Assembly (NCBI RefSeq): GCF_905171765.1
Contig: NC_053390.1
Location: 507,521,444 to 507,585,443, forward strand
Direction of reading: 5' to 3'
DNA from: Bufo bufo
Taxonomy: Eukaryota > Chordata > Amphibia > Anura > Bufonidae
Length of the DNA stretch: 64,000 nucleotides
Shown here: positions 12,681 through 24,249 of the stretch, piece by piece
Layout of the letters: every line of letters begins with the position of its first letter
Numbering within the stretch: position 1 is the stretch's first letter
Notes under the pieces: model-generated
Seen by the model: only the letters and a program-made list of their open reading frames with translations
Database searches by the model: none
What the model was told of the DNA's origin: nothing
Made by a program: the position numbers and the translations under genes

Positions 12681-13373
12681 GCCACAAAAGCAAAAAATCC
12701 ATCAAAAATTCAAAAACTGGGCAAAAAGTGTGGCTCATGCAATCATGACTGCACTAATGGCTAATGGAAAATCTAAGTTCCCAACAGTGGAAAATCTTGA
12801 CTGCCAAGGCTGCAGCTTGTAATTTTGCCCCCGTAATAAGCAGCCATCATGTTAAAAGCTAGGACATAGATGTTCTAGGGTATTAGAGTTGGGGTACTGG
12901 GTCTACCAGATACAGACCACTTCATCATGAAGTCATGGAAGTAAGGAAGGATGTTCCTAAGGGTTAGTAAGTCATTTGCACTTACGGATGATCTGCAGAA
13001 GATGGAGCAGCCTATGAATTCCTCTATACTACTTGAACCCCGGGTTTCAGGAGCTCAGTCTCCATCTGGAAGGCTAATCTACGTGGCAACCAAATGGGCA
13101 CTAATGAGATATGCTGTAGGGCTGGAACAAGGCATTCTTAACCTGTGGGACTTGGTTCTTAGTTTATGAACAAGCCCTACGCCCTGTAATTTGTAGCCTG
13201 AATAGTTGCTAGGGTCTACAAGCTGGACAATTGTCCCCAGAATATAATTGAAATACAGATTCCAGTGAACAACATTGGCAAGATATTCTCCTGTATCAGG
13301 CTAGGACCTATGTACCACAAACAAAGACCCGGACAGTGTGATACTTCATTCACAATATTTATTAACACCTTAC
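12681..13373. other. Intron sequence, nothing recognised
   Basis: Intron between w22 and w23, downstream of the hAT nest. No conserved module, transposase or inverted repeat was recognised. The reading frames present are short and lack family motifs. Confidence 0.5.
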
Positions 13374-13481
13374 CTTGCTGAGCTGGTCGGCTAGATACTT
13401 TTAGATATAACACTTTTTGGTTCATTTCAAAATATTTATTTTCACTTGTGCCAATTTTACTAAACCAAACTCTTCCTGTAT
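13374..13481 (-). CDS. LRP exon w22: closing propeller blade
   Basis: 108-nt phase 1-1 exon reading TGRVWFSKIGTSENKYFEM, then VLYLKVSSRPAQQ. It supplies the closing strand before the next EGF. It is separated from w23 by a 6.3 kb intron containing the nested hAT elements. Confidence 0.91.
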
Positions 13482-13917
13482 CTAAAAGACAGAATAAGAT
13501 TAATGAAGGATTGGTATTGAACTGGACAGACTGCGAGTTATAGAATTGACCACAGTATAAGGCTTGTCACTTAGTTCAGATCTGGAACTACATAAAATTG
13601 GCCCATTTTTTTTTAAGTCTGCAATCAGGCTCGAAAATGTTCTAGATATTGATTAACTATCCTTAGGATAGTTAATATCACTTCAGTGCAGGTGCTGGGT
13701 GTTGGACCCTCACTGATCAGCAGATGTTGAAGCTAACAGATATAGCACTGCTACCAAGTAAATGCACTGATCAGACAAATTTGAGTGCTGTAACGTTTGT
13801 CCCAAATGTAAGCAAAAATGCCAACATGTTTTTATAGAAGTGGTAACACTGTGCAAAGTGTAGAAATTAAGACCATTAATTATAGTTTAAAATGGAAAAT
13901 ACTGTAATTAAACATAC

Positions 13918-14043
13918 CATTATCAAAAGTAGTCCAGAACAATACATTATCCTCAACAGTGAACATGTTTACGCCATGCAGTCTACTCCGGACCACCTTA
14001 TAACTTGTTCCATCAACCTTAATTGATTCAATAGTACCATATC
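13918..14043 (-). CDS. LRP exon w21: propeller blade
   Basis: 126-nt phase 1-1 exon reading YGTIESIKVDGTSYKVV, then GVNMFTVEDNVLFWTTFDN. F-W-T-T replaces Y-W-T-D. It joins w20 and w22 in frame, with clean splice sites (cag acceptor, gtatgt donor). Confidence 0.92.
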
Positions 14044-14186
14044 CTGCAAGTCAAACTCAAAGTTAATTTACTTAGGATCTTCAACAGCAAGTCATTATGT
14101 AGCAAACTTTAAGGAACCTTTTGTTGGAACAAAGTTCATATTTGATTGTATTGGGGGTTATATAAAGACTAAAAATATATATTTAC

Positions 14187-14730
14187 CTCTGTCAGCCCAA
14201 TAAAGTCTGGTTCCAGAGTCTGCAAATGTCAGACCTACCACAGCTTTACTCTTCCTCCACAGTATTCTCCTATTTGTTCCATCCATATTTGCACATGCTA
14301 ACTTAGGGCTGTTTCTTCTACCTTCTAGGCCTGCATCAAAATAGCACATTAGGCCAGAGTGTGGATAGAGTGCAAGGCAGGTTGGTGTATACAAGTCCTC
14401 CTCTAAAACTACAGCTTTATACATGCCATTTGAAGTTGCCACTTGAATGGATGGTTTGGATGTGCTAATCCAGAAGATATTTCCAGTTACCCAGTCCACA
14501 GCAACAGAAGTCACACTGTCATCAACATGAACAACTTTTTTCCAATCTTTTGAAACAGAATCTTTAACTTTTGTTGAGGCTATATATCCACCATGTTTAA
14601 CAGCAAAAACAAGGGTTCGATCTTGCATGATGAAGTCAATAGAAGAGATCTGGTTAACATTAGTCAGGCTTGCAATCTCATTCTTTGTAGGAACTTTCTG
14701 GTCCACCAAATTAAGTTTTTGCAAATCGAC
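14187..14730 (-). CDS. LRP exon w20: large four-blade propeller exon
   Basis: 544-nt exon, phase 0 in and phase 1 out, the longest in the window. It spans about four propeller blades: SSIDFIMQDRTLVFAV, SVAVDWVTGNIFWISTSKPS, CLALYPHSGLMCYFDAG and VGLTFADSGTRLYWADR. The YWTD cores range from degenerate to good. Most other propeller exons here are 110-300 nt, so this one looks like fused ancestral exons. The donor is gtaaat. Confidence 0.94.
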
Positions 14731-16371
14731 CTAAGGACAAAAGACTACTAGGTTAGGTATGTTTCACAAGATTAGTGGTTACCTGAATATAATAACATAT
14801 AGGGTAGCTACTAGATTTTGATCATTTGTGTAAAATATTAGTTTGGTTGGTACTCTGTATGCCTATTTTTATCAACAGGTGATCATTCGATATAACTCAA
14901 AAGTGTAAACCCTTCATGGCACATTTATCATCAAGGTTTGTACACATTTTCTGGTGTAGAAAAGTCAAATCTTTGTGCAAGCCACCTTTCACATAGGTTG
15001 GGAGTGGATGGGAAGCATGGGGGTGTACACAGCCTAACAGATTTGACATTACAAGAAATAACATGCAAGAAAACTGGTGTATCAACGTGCATGGGGAAGT
15101 TAGGAGAGCTGTCAGCCAAATGAGCATTTGCAACAGCTATTCATTGTGTATGGCACCTGTGGTAGAAAGGGACACTAAATCTTCCATTATGCATGCCAGT
15201 AACTACCTTGTTTAGATTGATTTTTTTTTTTTATTAGTACAACATTTTCGTCAAGTGCATGTGCAGTAACCCAGACCCAACTGCTTGTTCTATTGTGTAT
15301 TATGTTATATGTGTATGATACGTTCTGCCTTGTATTCCGATAGAGAAGATATGGTTGGCAGTAACAGGGTTAATCATCCTCTTTCTTCCATCCTGGTAGG
15401 AGTGGGCTGGTCCTACTTACTGCATGAACTCAAGGAGTGTCAGAGTTGGTGTCACTGAGGGTGCTAGTATTTACAGTGGTGGTCCTACCACCACTTCTAT
15501 TCTCCCCCACATGCCCCTGTTGTATACTGCACCTCAATGTATATATCCATCATGATTTGCCTGAAATAAGCACTGCTTTTGCTGACAGTGGTCATGTGTT
15601 CCCAATGTTGGGACATTCTTTGGTTGACCAAGAAGGCACACAGCAGCTTGTATGGATTGCTATTGCCTCTTAAGAGTAATGCTTCCAGGGGAGAAAAAGC
15701 TGTGTATAAATGGCATGTTGTGGTCTGCTTTGTTTGGAATCAGACAAAAACCTCCACTGGAAATCTGAGAAATATGATCTAGCAGATGCCTCATGCACTA
15801 CAATGGAATCCCTATTACAATACTATGCAAAACAGCCAAAATCGTGGGCAGATGCTTCAAGGGTAGGTTTCATTTATACTTTATTTGCAGTCACAAGCCA
15901 ACAGCATATTTGGGTTGTGTCCAGGGAGCCACCCGAGCCCTCTTCATGGCCAGTGGCCATGGTAATTAATGATCTGAGGTTCCCCTCCTGACTCCAACTG
16001 TATTGCCAGTCTAAAGCAGCTGGAGTAAGAGGACCGACCATGGCAGCTAGCGCTGGCTACTATAGCAGCATTTTTGCGAAGGTATTTTGTGCTGTTGAAG
16101 TATTTAGCTCTGCTGGGGTAGTATGTGACTCAATACAGTATTGCTGGCCCCCTCCTATTTGTGTTGGATCTCCTGTCAATTCGGACTGGACTACAAAATG
16201 GGGCCACTTGATTTTTTTTTTATTCCCCCAGGGCCACTGATTTTCCAATCCACCCCTGAGCATCTTTATGCGATTAGTGACACTTTCAATACTATACAGA
16301 TCCCTGTCTTAGGCTGTAGATGACCATACCGATAAAAGAGGACATATGTTTGCTTAACTTAGTTAGTATAC
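14731..16371. other. Intron sequence, nothing recognised
   Basis: Intron between w19 and w20. It contains ordinary A/T-rich sequence and a few short reading frames without family motifs. No transposable-element protein was recognised. Confidence 0.5.
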
Positions 16372-16572
16372 CTGAATGACCGATGACGACAATGCAATTA
16401 AAAGAAATGGCAAATCCTTAAGTAGAACGCAACTATGCAAGTTACTTAAAAGCACGAGTCCGGTGGGACACCAGCAGCTTGCATTTAATCCAGGACCAAT
16501 CAGGCACATATGAGAACACTTCAGTTTTCGACAAGGATCGTCAGTTGTTGGTTGCAAAACTTTATGCATTAC
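16372..16572 (-). CDS. LRP exon w19: EGF plus first strand of fourth propeller
   Basis: 201-nt phase 0 exon. The EGF reads DPCRKLKCSHMCLIGPG, then SCWCPTGLVLLSNLHSC. It continues LPFLLIALSSSVIQ, the first strand of the following propeller. The acceptor is ttcttag and the donor is gtatac. Confidence 0.9.
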
Positions 16573-17159
16573 CTAAGAAAGACATGTATGCATTACGGTA
16601 TTTGGCTTTGAAATGATCACAGTAAAATATAAAAACAATTACGGTACGCTGATAATAGGTGCAATTGAATTTGCTGTAAACTAACGGTCCATGTTATTTT
16701 TTGTTTGAACACTGGTCAACTAATGCCTTCTGCATAAATCAGCAAGAGTTATGAATGAATATTTGGGACTAACATGAAAGCTTCTGTTGAACAGGTCTTC
16801 TGATTTTGTGCTTCAGAATGGACAGTTTTGTTTTTAAAGCAGACTTCAATAATTCATCTACTAGTATATACAATTAAATGCTACTATAATAAGATTGAAT
16901 TGGGGTGAATCCCACAACTACATTCTAATCCATCTACAGTTGCAAAGCTAGTTCTGAGGATTGACTACTACAGACGAGCGAATAAATAGTCTCATAAGGT
17001 CTTCAGCTGAAGGGGGCAGGTGAAGAATCTCTGACCTACCACAAGATTGACAGTCCAGAGATTTAGCCCAGCCCTGACAGGCTCTGCTTCAGAGCAGTGG
17101 TGCTGGCCAAGAAATGGTCAGCGACAGGCTATATGTCAGGAACATTCAATTCTGTGGCA

Positions 17160-17735
17160 GGTGAAAGAGGGAGGTGCTCATGCCGCTCTACAGAGCACTA
17201 GTGAGACCTCATTTGGAGTATTGTGCTCAGTACTGGAGACCATATCTCCAGAAGGATATTGATACTTTGGAGAGAGTTCAGAGAAGAGCTACTAAACTGG
17301 TACATGGATTGCAGGATAAAACTTACCAGGAAAGGTTAAAGGACCTTAACATGTATAGCTTGGAAGAAAGACAAGACAGAGGGGATATCAGAGACTTTTA
17401 AATACATAAAGGGAATCAACAAGGTAAAAGAGAGGAGAGAATATTTAAAAGAAAAACTGCTACAAGAGGACATGTTTTAAATTAGAGGGGCAAAGGTTTA
17501 AAGTAATATCAGGAAGTATTACTTTACTGAGAGAGTAGTGGATGCATGGAATAGCCTTCCTGCAGAAGTGGTAGCTGAAAATACAATGAAGGAGCTTAAG
17601 CATGCATGGGATAGGCATAAGGCCATCCTTCATATAATATAGGGCCAAGGGCTATTCATAGTACTCAGTATATTGGGCAGACTAGATGGGCCAAATGGTT
17701 CTTATCTGCCGAAACATTCTATGGATGCTTCTTCA
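17160..17735 (+). mobile_element. CR1/L2-like LINE, 5'-truncated 3' end
   Basis: The plus strand encodes [20 protein letters not shown], then [15 protein letters not shown], the C-terminal reverse-transcriptase tail of CR1/L2-type LINEs. The sequence continues through decayed coding to atgggccaaatggttcttatctgccg near 17690, which resembles the 3' end of this clade. Upstream truncation is likely. Confidence 0.82.
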
Positions 17736-18750
17736 CTGAAAAAAAGGTGAAGCCCTGCTGATGAGATATTGACTCATCCAGTCTCTACCCCTGGTCAAAT
17801 GCTACAAAAAAAAAAAAAAAAAACACAGGTAGAGTGATTCTCTCTGCAACTAGGACTCTCCCAAACCATCCAGATGAGTTTTGGGCTGGCCCACTAGAGC
17901 ACCAGAAGATCCTCTGGTGGGTCCATGCTCAAACTACAATAGACCCTAAACTCGAGCAGAAAACAACCCCAACTGGAGCCAATCACTTGCTACTAGACCC
18001 ATTTTCTCATTTATGAATTAAACCTTCTTGACGATATGTCCCATGTACAATGATAATTATGAAATAAAACATTTGTGCATAGCCTCATCTTCGATGTGGT
18101 AGTTGATTCTTAGGCTGCTTTTTATAGAAAAACAGACCCTAGGCAACAGAAAAGGCTGCATGGTCCATCTACTTGGTCCTTATAATTTCTCATTCATCTT
18201 ACGATAGACGTGTTTATCCCAGGCAGGTATAAAATCACGTATTGAGGATTTTCCAACCACATCTGATTGCAGTTTCTCCTTAGTATTTTTATTACAATTT
18301 TATTCTTGTTTTACAATATTCTTCTACTGCATTCACTATACTGCTGCTCCACTTACTGTACTGCTGGTATCCAAGTCGAGGGAACCAGGTAGGGTTTGAT
18401 TAAAGAACTATATAAATGTTCTTAAAATTTATTCAGAGAGCTAATGCAGAAAGCTCAGAATTACTGTTTTCCAGTTATGAAAGCAGGAAGTATCTAAGTA
18501 TCTGTCAATTCTCATACATTTTTTTTTTTTACATACTGGGAAAAATGAAAAGTACACATTATGTATAGTTAGGCGAGCCCAAGAAACACCAGTCCAACCA
18601 TGCAGACAGCTCTACCAGACAAGTTCTAAATCTACTTTGTGACCAACTTTACGCAGTTTGCCATAAGACAGACTTGCATCCCATTTCAGATTTATGTGAT
18701 ACAAATATGTAATATACAAGTCAATTTCTCAAGATTGATACATAAAGCAC
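17736..18750. other. Intron sequence, nothing recognised
   Basis: Part of the intron between w18 and w19. It contains a poly-A tract at about 17804-17822 and otherwise no feature I can support. Confidence 0.5.
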
Positions 18751-19172
18751 TAAAGGGGTTGTGCCACTTCAGCAAGTGGCATTTATCATGTATAGAGAGT
18801 GAATACATGGCACTCTTTAATTTATTGCGATTGTCCATATTGCTTCCTTTGCTGCCTAGACTAATTTTTCCATCACATTATATACTGCTCGTTTCCATGA
18901 TTATGACCACCCTGCAATCCAGCAGCAGTTGCTGTGCTTGCACACTATAGGAGAAACACCAGCCTCTCTGGTGGCCGGGACCGCACATAGGCTGGTGTTT
19001 ATTTCTATGGTGTGCAAGCACGGCCACTGCTGCTGGATTGTAGGGTGGTTGTAACCATGGAAACAGTGTGTAATGTGATGGAAAAAAGAATACAGCCAGC
19101 AAATCACAGTATATTAGTAAGTGGCTTGTATTAACTTTATCTACATAAATGCTATTGATATAACCCCTTTAA
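18751..19172. repeat. Foldback MITE, intact copy
   Basis: The left end is taaaggggttgtgcc and the right end is its imperfect inverse gatataacccctttaa. The arms carry ccatcacattatatactgctcgtttccatg and its complement around 19040-19085. This is the uninterrupted reference for the copy split across 7175-12680. Confidence 0.8.
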
Positions 19173-19234
19173 CTTGAAAGTGTCCATAGAACTCCTTTAA
19201 AAGAGCTTTGAGTGTTTAATTTTGGTGACCTACA

Positions 19235-19556
19235 GTACCCTCAGAATAGGTTATCAATATCTGGTCGGTGGGGTTCTGACTCCTAGCAACCCTGTTGATC
19301 AGGTGTATGAAGAGCGCCATGGCCTCTTCCTAGGTCTGGGTTATGTTCATAAGTCACATGGCCTAGGCACACCAAAGTCCCATTTAAGTGACTTGTCCCA
19401 AGCTACAATTCCAAGCACAACCAGTATGCAATAGACAGCACTGTACTCTAAGCTTGCAAAGATACCATGGTGCTCACAGGAGCACTTTAACTTCTTCAAA
19501 CAGCTGATATTGATGACCTATCCTAAGGATGGGTCATCAATATTAAACACCCAGAA
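19235..19556. repeat. Foldback MITE
   Basis: The ends contain cctcagaataggttatcaatatct and gatgacctatcctaaggatgggtcatcaatatt, related in inverse orientation. A similar ccttaggatagttaat motif lies near 13660. It has no coding capacity, and its left boundary is approximate. Confidence 0.5.
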
Positions 19557-19608
19557 AATGCCTTTAACTACACACAGTCATAGAAAGATGTTACACTTTG
19601 CAAAGTAC

Positions 19609-19773
19609 CTTGAGTCCATATGGTTGTCCATGCCGCTTTATTAGAACAGAGAAGTTCTTACCAGTCTTCTTACTTATTTTTTGTACAGTCCTTGCCTTTA
19701 TTTCCGACCAGTAAATCTCATCCTCAAACACTGTCAAGGCGAAGGGGCTTTGAATGTTTTTCATTTCAATCAC
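19609..19773 (-). CDS. LRP exon w18: last blade of third propeller
   Basis: 165-nt symmetric phase 0 exon. It contains SPFALTVFEDEIYWSEIKAR and ends RHGQPYGLK. The acceptor follows ttgattcag and the donor is gtactt. It leads into the EGF of w19. Confidence 0.92.
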
Positions 19774-20552
19774 CTGAATCAAAATTAAGAAAATCCTAAG
19801 GCTTTCCTATTAATTCTAAAGTAGACTGGCCATACAGATTAGAATTTTTAGTCTAAGGTGAGTTGACACAGTTGGCAGTCCCTAGACATCTTATTAACAG
19901 TATAGAGGCATTAGACATTATGGACTTTTGGCCCATCTGATCCTTTGCTCCTTGGAGAGATGCACTTTGAGCTGGCAGACCTCTGCTGTACTGAAATATG
20001 TACACTCACTTGAGGCAAGCATGTTATATGGGGGAGGGGGTTAAAAGAACAGTGGTTTAGATTACAAAAATATCAATGCATTTACTTTAATAGGTTCCGC
20101 TTATTAAACAAGATAGTGATACATATTCCATTTTCTCGTGAGTTTTTTTGATAATTCTCTGTACATTATGGGGTGGAGCGGCAGCCATCTTGCCTGCCCT
20201 ACTGTTAACAGTGTTGAGATACTGTACAGCAGCATTAACATTGATCTTAGTGCACAATAGGAAATGTTCATTTACTTCATAGGAGAGTTTTCTGGGCATG
20301 CTCCATTACCTGTTACTAAACAGGGAGGGGGAGTAAGTGATGAGCTCTGACCATCACTTACCGTCGTACATAGTGGATACTTCTTATCTATATAGAGGTC
20401 ATCTCATTGAATTCCTCCGATATTGAGATGACACTTGTAATGTGATTTCAGAACAAGTGCCAGCAGTGTTTTTAGGTTTAGTGGCTAGCGTGAAACTTGC
20501 TAGATTTATTTACTCTTAAATTAAATTTTGACATGGAATATAGAATTATTTA

Positions 20553-21693
20553 TCATTCAAAACGTTTATTTTTTTCCAGAAAAAGTATTGACAAGGTTAC
20601 AAGGTAAATACAAGATTCTTACTGGTGAGTGTAGAATACATAAGGCAACAATAGTTTTTCAATACAATTGGGAGCCTATCCCAATAACAATAATAACCGC
20701 AAAAGAGGAATAGTACCAAAAAAAATAAAAAAAATAAAAAAAAATTCAACAATTACAAGGGACGAAAAAACAAGACACGGACAAGAGAGAGAGAAACGAC
20801 AAGGGAGAAAGGAGGGGAGGAAAGGAGGGAACCCTATACGAACACTTGCTGCAGACACGCTTCCCGGAATTCGTCAGAAGTGCGAAACAGCTCCCAGGGA
20901 CTCCATACTTTAGTAAAACGAGCAACATCTGGAGGGGTAACACAGATCAGGTCCTCCATTCTTTGGTGGAGAGCAATTTCCTCAAACCACTCCTTGAGTA
21001 CAGGGGGGGGAAGATGACTTCCAATGACGAGGGATGACCGTTCTAGCGGCTTGAAGCATATATTTCAGGAGGGAGGCTTTGTAGGCTGGGATAGTCAGGT
21101 CAAATATGGACAGTAAGAGGGATTCAGGCGTATTGGGAATAGGAATCCCTGTCACGCTCCGCGTGACTTTATGCACTGAGTCCCAAAAAGGTCGCAGGAG
21201 GGGGCATTGCCACCAGACATGAAGCATGGTGCCTTCTTCCGACAGACATCTCCAACAGTTATTGGAAACAGTCGGGAACCATTTATGTAGGAGAGCAGGA
21301 ACTCTGTACCATCTAGACAGGACCTTATAATTTGTCTCCTGCGCCCTTGTGGGAATCAGCGCCTTATGAGTCAGGAGGAAGGCTCTCCTCCACTGAGAAG
21401 GGGTGAGCTGCACATCCAAGTCACGTTCCCAGGCTGAACAGAAAGGGGGGAGTTGGGTAGAGTGTTGGAGGGTGAGTAGGTTGTAGATGGTGGAAATATC
21501 CCTGAACACTGCCGAAGGGGCCAGACACATTTGTTCGAATGACGTTAGGGATCTAGACAGAGCGTGGGTTTTGCGCATGGACGAGTAAAAGTGTTGGAGC
21601 TGGAGATATTGAAAAGTGTGACCGGGGCGAGTAGTAGAGGGCTCTATTAGCTGATTAAGAGGTTTCAACGAGGACCCATGTAGGACATGACAG
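20553..21693 (-). mobile_element. L1/Tx1-like LINE, 5'-truncated, with 15-bp target duplication
   Basis: The insertion is bounded by identical 15-bp direct repeats atatagaattattta at 20538-20552 and 21694-21708. The minus strand encodes the C-terminal end of an ORF2-type protein. The 3' end, on the low-coordinate side, has no clean poly-A but ends aaaaaaataaacgttttgaatga. Confidence 0.85.
20982..21668 (-). pseudogene. LINE ORF2 C-terminal fragment
   Basis: A continuous 228-residue frame on the minus strand includes FCSAWERDLDVQLTPSQWRR, NYKVLSRWYRVPALLHKWFP and the Cys/His block NCWRCLSEEGTMLHVWWQCP, typical of the region after the reverse-transcriptase domain in L1/Tx1-type LINEs. It is 5'-truncated. 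Similar sequence continues past the first stop, toward 20780, in other frames. Confidence 0.83.
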
Positions 21694-21721
21694 ATATAGA
21701 ATTATTTAACAGAATTGCAAA

Positions 21722-21758
<37 letters not shown>

Positions 21759-21766
21759 GTAACTAC

Positions 21767-21968
21767 CTTAATATCAGTCCCATCCAAACTGGCTGAACCA
21801 ATAGAGTGAAATTTATCATCAGACCAATAAATTCTCAAACTCAGCAGATCGAGTGCTAATCCGGTTGGCCAACCAAGTTGTTCTTCAATTAGAACCAGTC
21901 TTTGACTGCCATCCATTCCAGCACGCTCTATTTGGGGCTGCACTCCAATTTCACACCAGTACATAAGT
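21767..21968 (-). CDS. LRP exon w17: YWTD blades
   Basis: 202-nt exon, phase 2 in and phase 0 out. It encodes LMYWCEIGVQPQIERAGMDG and WPTGLALDLLSLRIYWSDDK, two good blades. The donor is gtagtt, a weak match to consensus, and is followed 11 bases later by a run of more than 25 A on the sense strand (21727-21754). Confidence 0.93.
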
Positions 21969-22418
21969 CTGAAATTCGAAAAAGTAGTAAAACATATGTT
22001 AGACAATCCCTTACCAGGTTAACTATTGTAATCTATTTTAGTGAGCATTAAGAATGTTCTTGCAGTTAGGACTAGAAATACAGAAAGGATTATTTACTGA
22101 CTTACACAATTAGCTAAACACTTTTATAACTGAACATAAACACTGTATAATCAGATTATAACTGAACATAAACACTGTGTAATCTGATTATACAGTTTAC
22201 CACATTAAATCTTCAGCTAAACATTTGTGGAGAAACCAGAGTTGTAGCCAAGCTATACTTAAATTAACCTGGAGCAATAGAAAATTGGCCAAGACAACTA
22301 CTCCAAGACGTTTTGTAAATAGATGAGGCATTTCCTTGAAAGAAGGATTTGAGGTTTTAATTTAGTTTATAGCAGGTTCACCAATTTTCCCCCAAGCTGC
22401 TAAGTACTTATAGCTCAC

Positions 22419-22602
22419 CCACTAAGTGGCTGTAAAACCAAAGAACGTGGTTGATCCAGATCTTCATCCAGTATGACTGTGTATTCAGGAAAGCCTTTCC
22501 AAGAAGCATTTAGAGCAGTTGCAATGATCTGACCAGCTATTCCATCTGTCCAGTATAGGTTGCGACCAACCCAGTCAACAGCTATGCAATCAGACTTAAT
22601 TC
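22419..22602 (-). CDS. LRP exon w16: YWTD blade
   Basis: 184-nt exon, phase 1 in and phase 2 out. It contains CIAVDWVGRNLYWTDGIAGQ, a perfect canonical YWTD blade, and ends LDQPRSLVLQPLSG, which joins w17 to give G-L-M-Y-W. The donor is gtgagc. Confidence 0.94.
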
Positions 22603-22693
22603 CTGAATAACAGAACAATGCAACATCTTAACAGCAGCCCTTGAAAGTATTATGTAACCCTGGTAGTACAAAACATGTAAAACAAGTCCTTAC

Positions 22694-22912
22694 CTTTAAC
22701 TAGAGTTCCTTTTATTTTTGTGCCCAAAGTTATCCACTTAATGCTCTCTGAATTCAGGTCCATCCAATAAACTTTCTGTTCCATTATGTCATAATCCACA
22801 GAAAAGATCATTGAGTTTTTATCTGTGGACATAAGGATCTCCTCTTCCAATGAACGCAACTTGTATAACAGAAGATCAAATTTAACTGCTACCAGTAAAA
22901 CTGGTTCTATAC
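22694..22912 (-). CDS. LRP exon w15: third propeller, blade 1-2
   Basis: 219-nt phase 1-1 exon. It starts IEPVLLVAVKFDLLLYKL, the hydrophobic first strand that follows a cbEGF. It contains MIFSVDYDIMEQKVYWMDL, a good YWTD blade (YWMD). Confidence 0.93.
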
Positions 22913-23420
22913 CTAAAATATGAATGGAGATTAAATTCCGATTTACCCACAAAAGGACAGCCACTAAACTGACCACATTTGGGACAGTCTGTTGCTTAGG
23001 AAGTACAACACAAAGGCATCCGTTGCCAGATTTCATGCCTATTCATGAAACCTGTCAATTTGTCATGATCTTTCCAGTTACCCATTAAAAAAGGTATGAA
23101 TGACTGAGGACCCTTTTCATTGAATCTTGACATACAGCCCAAGCTACTGTGCCAAAACACTAAATTTAAATAGACCACAGTGAGTTCCACTGCATTATAG
23201 AATATTAAGCCATGTAGACCAAGTGGTTTCTGGCTATTCAAGAACATGTGGGGGGAAACACTGCCAACTGTAACAGTCACAAACTTGCATCCAGATTTGG
23301 GAGTGTGGAACAGGCTTACATTCCTATACAACCCAGGTAGATCCTTGTTTATTTCAGTAAACTTGACAAGTGCTGAATCCGATTCTCTTATTCAAACAAC
23401 CCACTTAAGGAAAGATTTAC
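22913..23420. other. Intron between w14 and w15, nothing recognised
   Basis: 508-base intron with no repeat or coding signal that I recognise. Confidence 0.5.
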
Positions 23421-23607
23421 CTGCAACTCTACATTGGTGACCGTCTGGCTGCAGAACATAACCTGGATGACAAGTGCAGTTGAATGTGCCATTGAGGTTG
23501 ATGCAAGACTGGCTGCATGGTGATGGATCAAGTTCTTTGCACTCATTTATGTCAATGCACATACTACTGTTGACACTCAACTTGAAGCCGTCACCACATA
23601 TACACTT
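23421..23607 (-). CDS. LRP exon w14: EGF end plus calcium-binding EGF
   Basis: 187-nt exon, phase 0 in and phase 1 out. It completes the first EGF (KCICGDGFKLSVNSSMC) and encodes a calcium-binding EGF that opens DINECKELDPSPC. The stretch CINLNGTFNCTC fits the Asp/Asn beta-hydroxylation pattern C-x-[DN]-x4-[FY]-x-C-x-C. An EGF followed by cbEGF after an LDLa cluster is the standard LRP arrangement. Confidence 0.94.
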
Positions 23608-24070
23608 CTGAAAACATAGAAAAAAGTTAATTCTGTAATTCAAAAAATACAGTACATCTAGCACTGCACAAAAACTGGACAAACTTAAAATTTAATTCAT
23701 GGTTAGTTTTTTAACATATACCAATAAAATATTTAAATAAATCTAAATTCTGGTCTCAAGTGCTTTGTTTGGTCTCTCCTGCCCTGGTTGACTTCTGACT
23801 GCACTGCAAGGTAATTTCTGTAAAAGTTGATGTTTTTGGATGGCATAGATGAGGAGTACGATACCAAGATGCATATCAGATACAATATTGTCTGCATTTT
23901 CCTTGTCAAGAACATGCATAACCAATTTACTGAAAGCTTTTTTTTTTTTTACATAGGCATAAGCTGTCCACACAGGCAGGAGAAAAAAAACGTTTGCTTC
24001 ATTATAAAACTGACAACTTGAAAGTAGTTTAAATTATGTCCAATGCTGCTCACTGGGCATATGCACTTAC

Positions 24071-24249
24071 TGGACCAAGGGGAGATCTATAGCAGGCAAG
24101 GGAACAGTCTTCTTCACATGGCACTTGACATTTTCCGCCTTCATCTGAACCATCTGAGCAGTCAAGTTTTCCATTACAAACTACATCAGTAGGAATGCAG
24201 TCAAAGCTGGCACACTGGTACATGCTATTGTTACACTTTTTGGGTTTAC
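24071..24249 (-). CDS. LRP exon w13: LDLa module 7 and first half of an EGF
   Basis: 179-nt exon, phase 1 in and phase 0 out. Module 7 reads KKCNNSMYQCASFDCIPTDV then VCNGKLDCSDGSDEGGKC. The usual C-D-G is C-N-G here, so one acidic residue near the calcium site is lost. The exon continues VPCEEDCSLACYRSPLGP, the first half of an EGF completed by w14. Confidence 0.93.
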
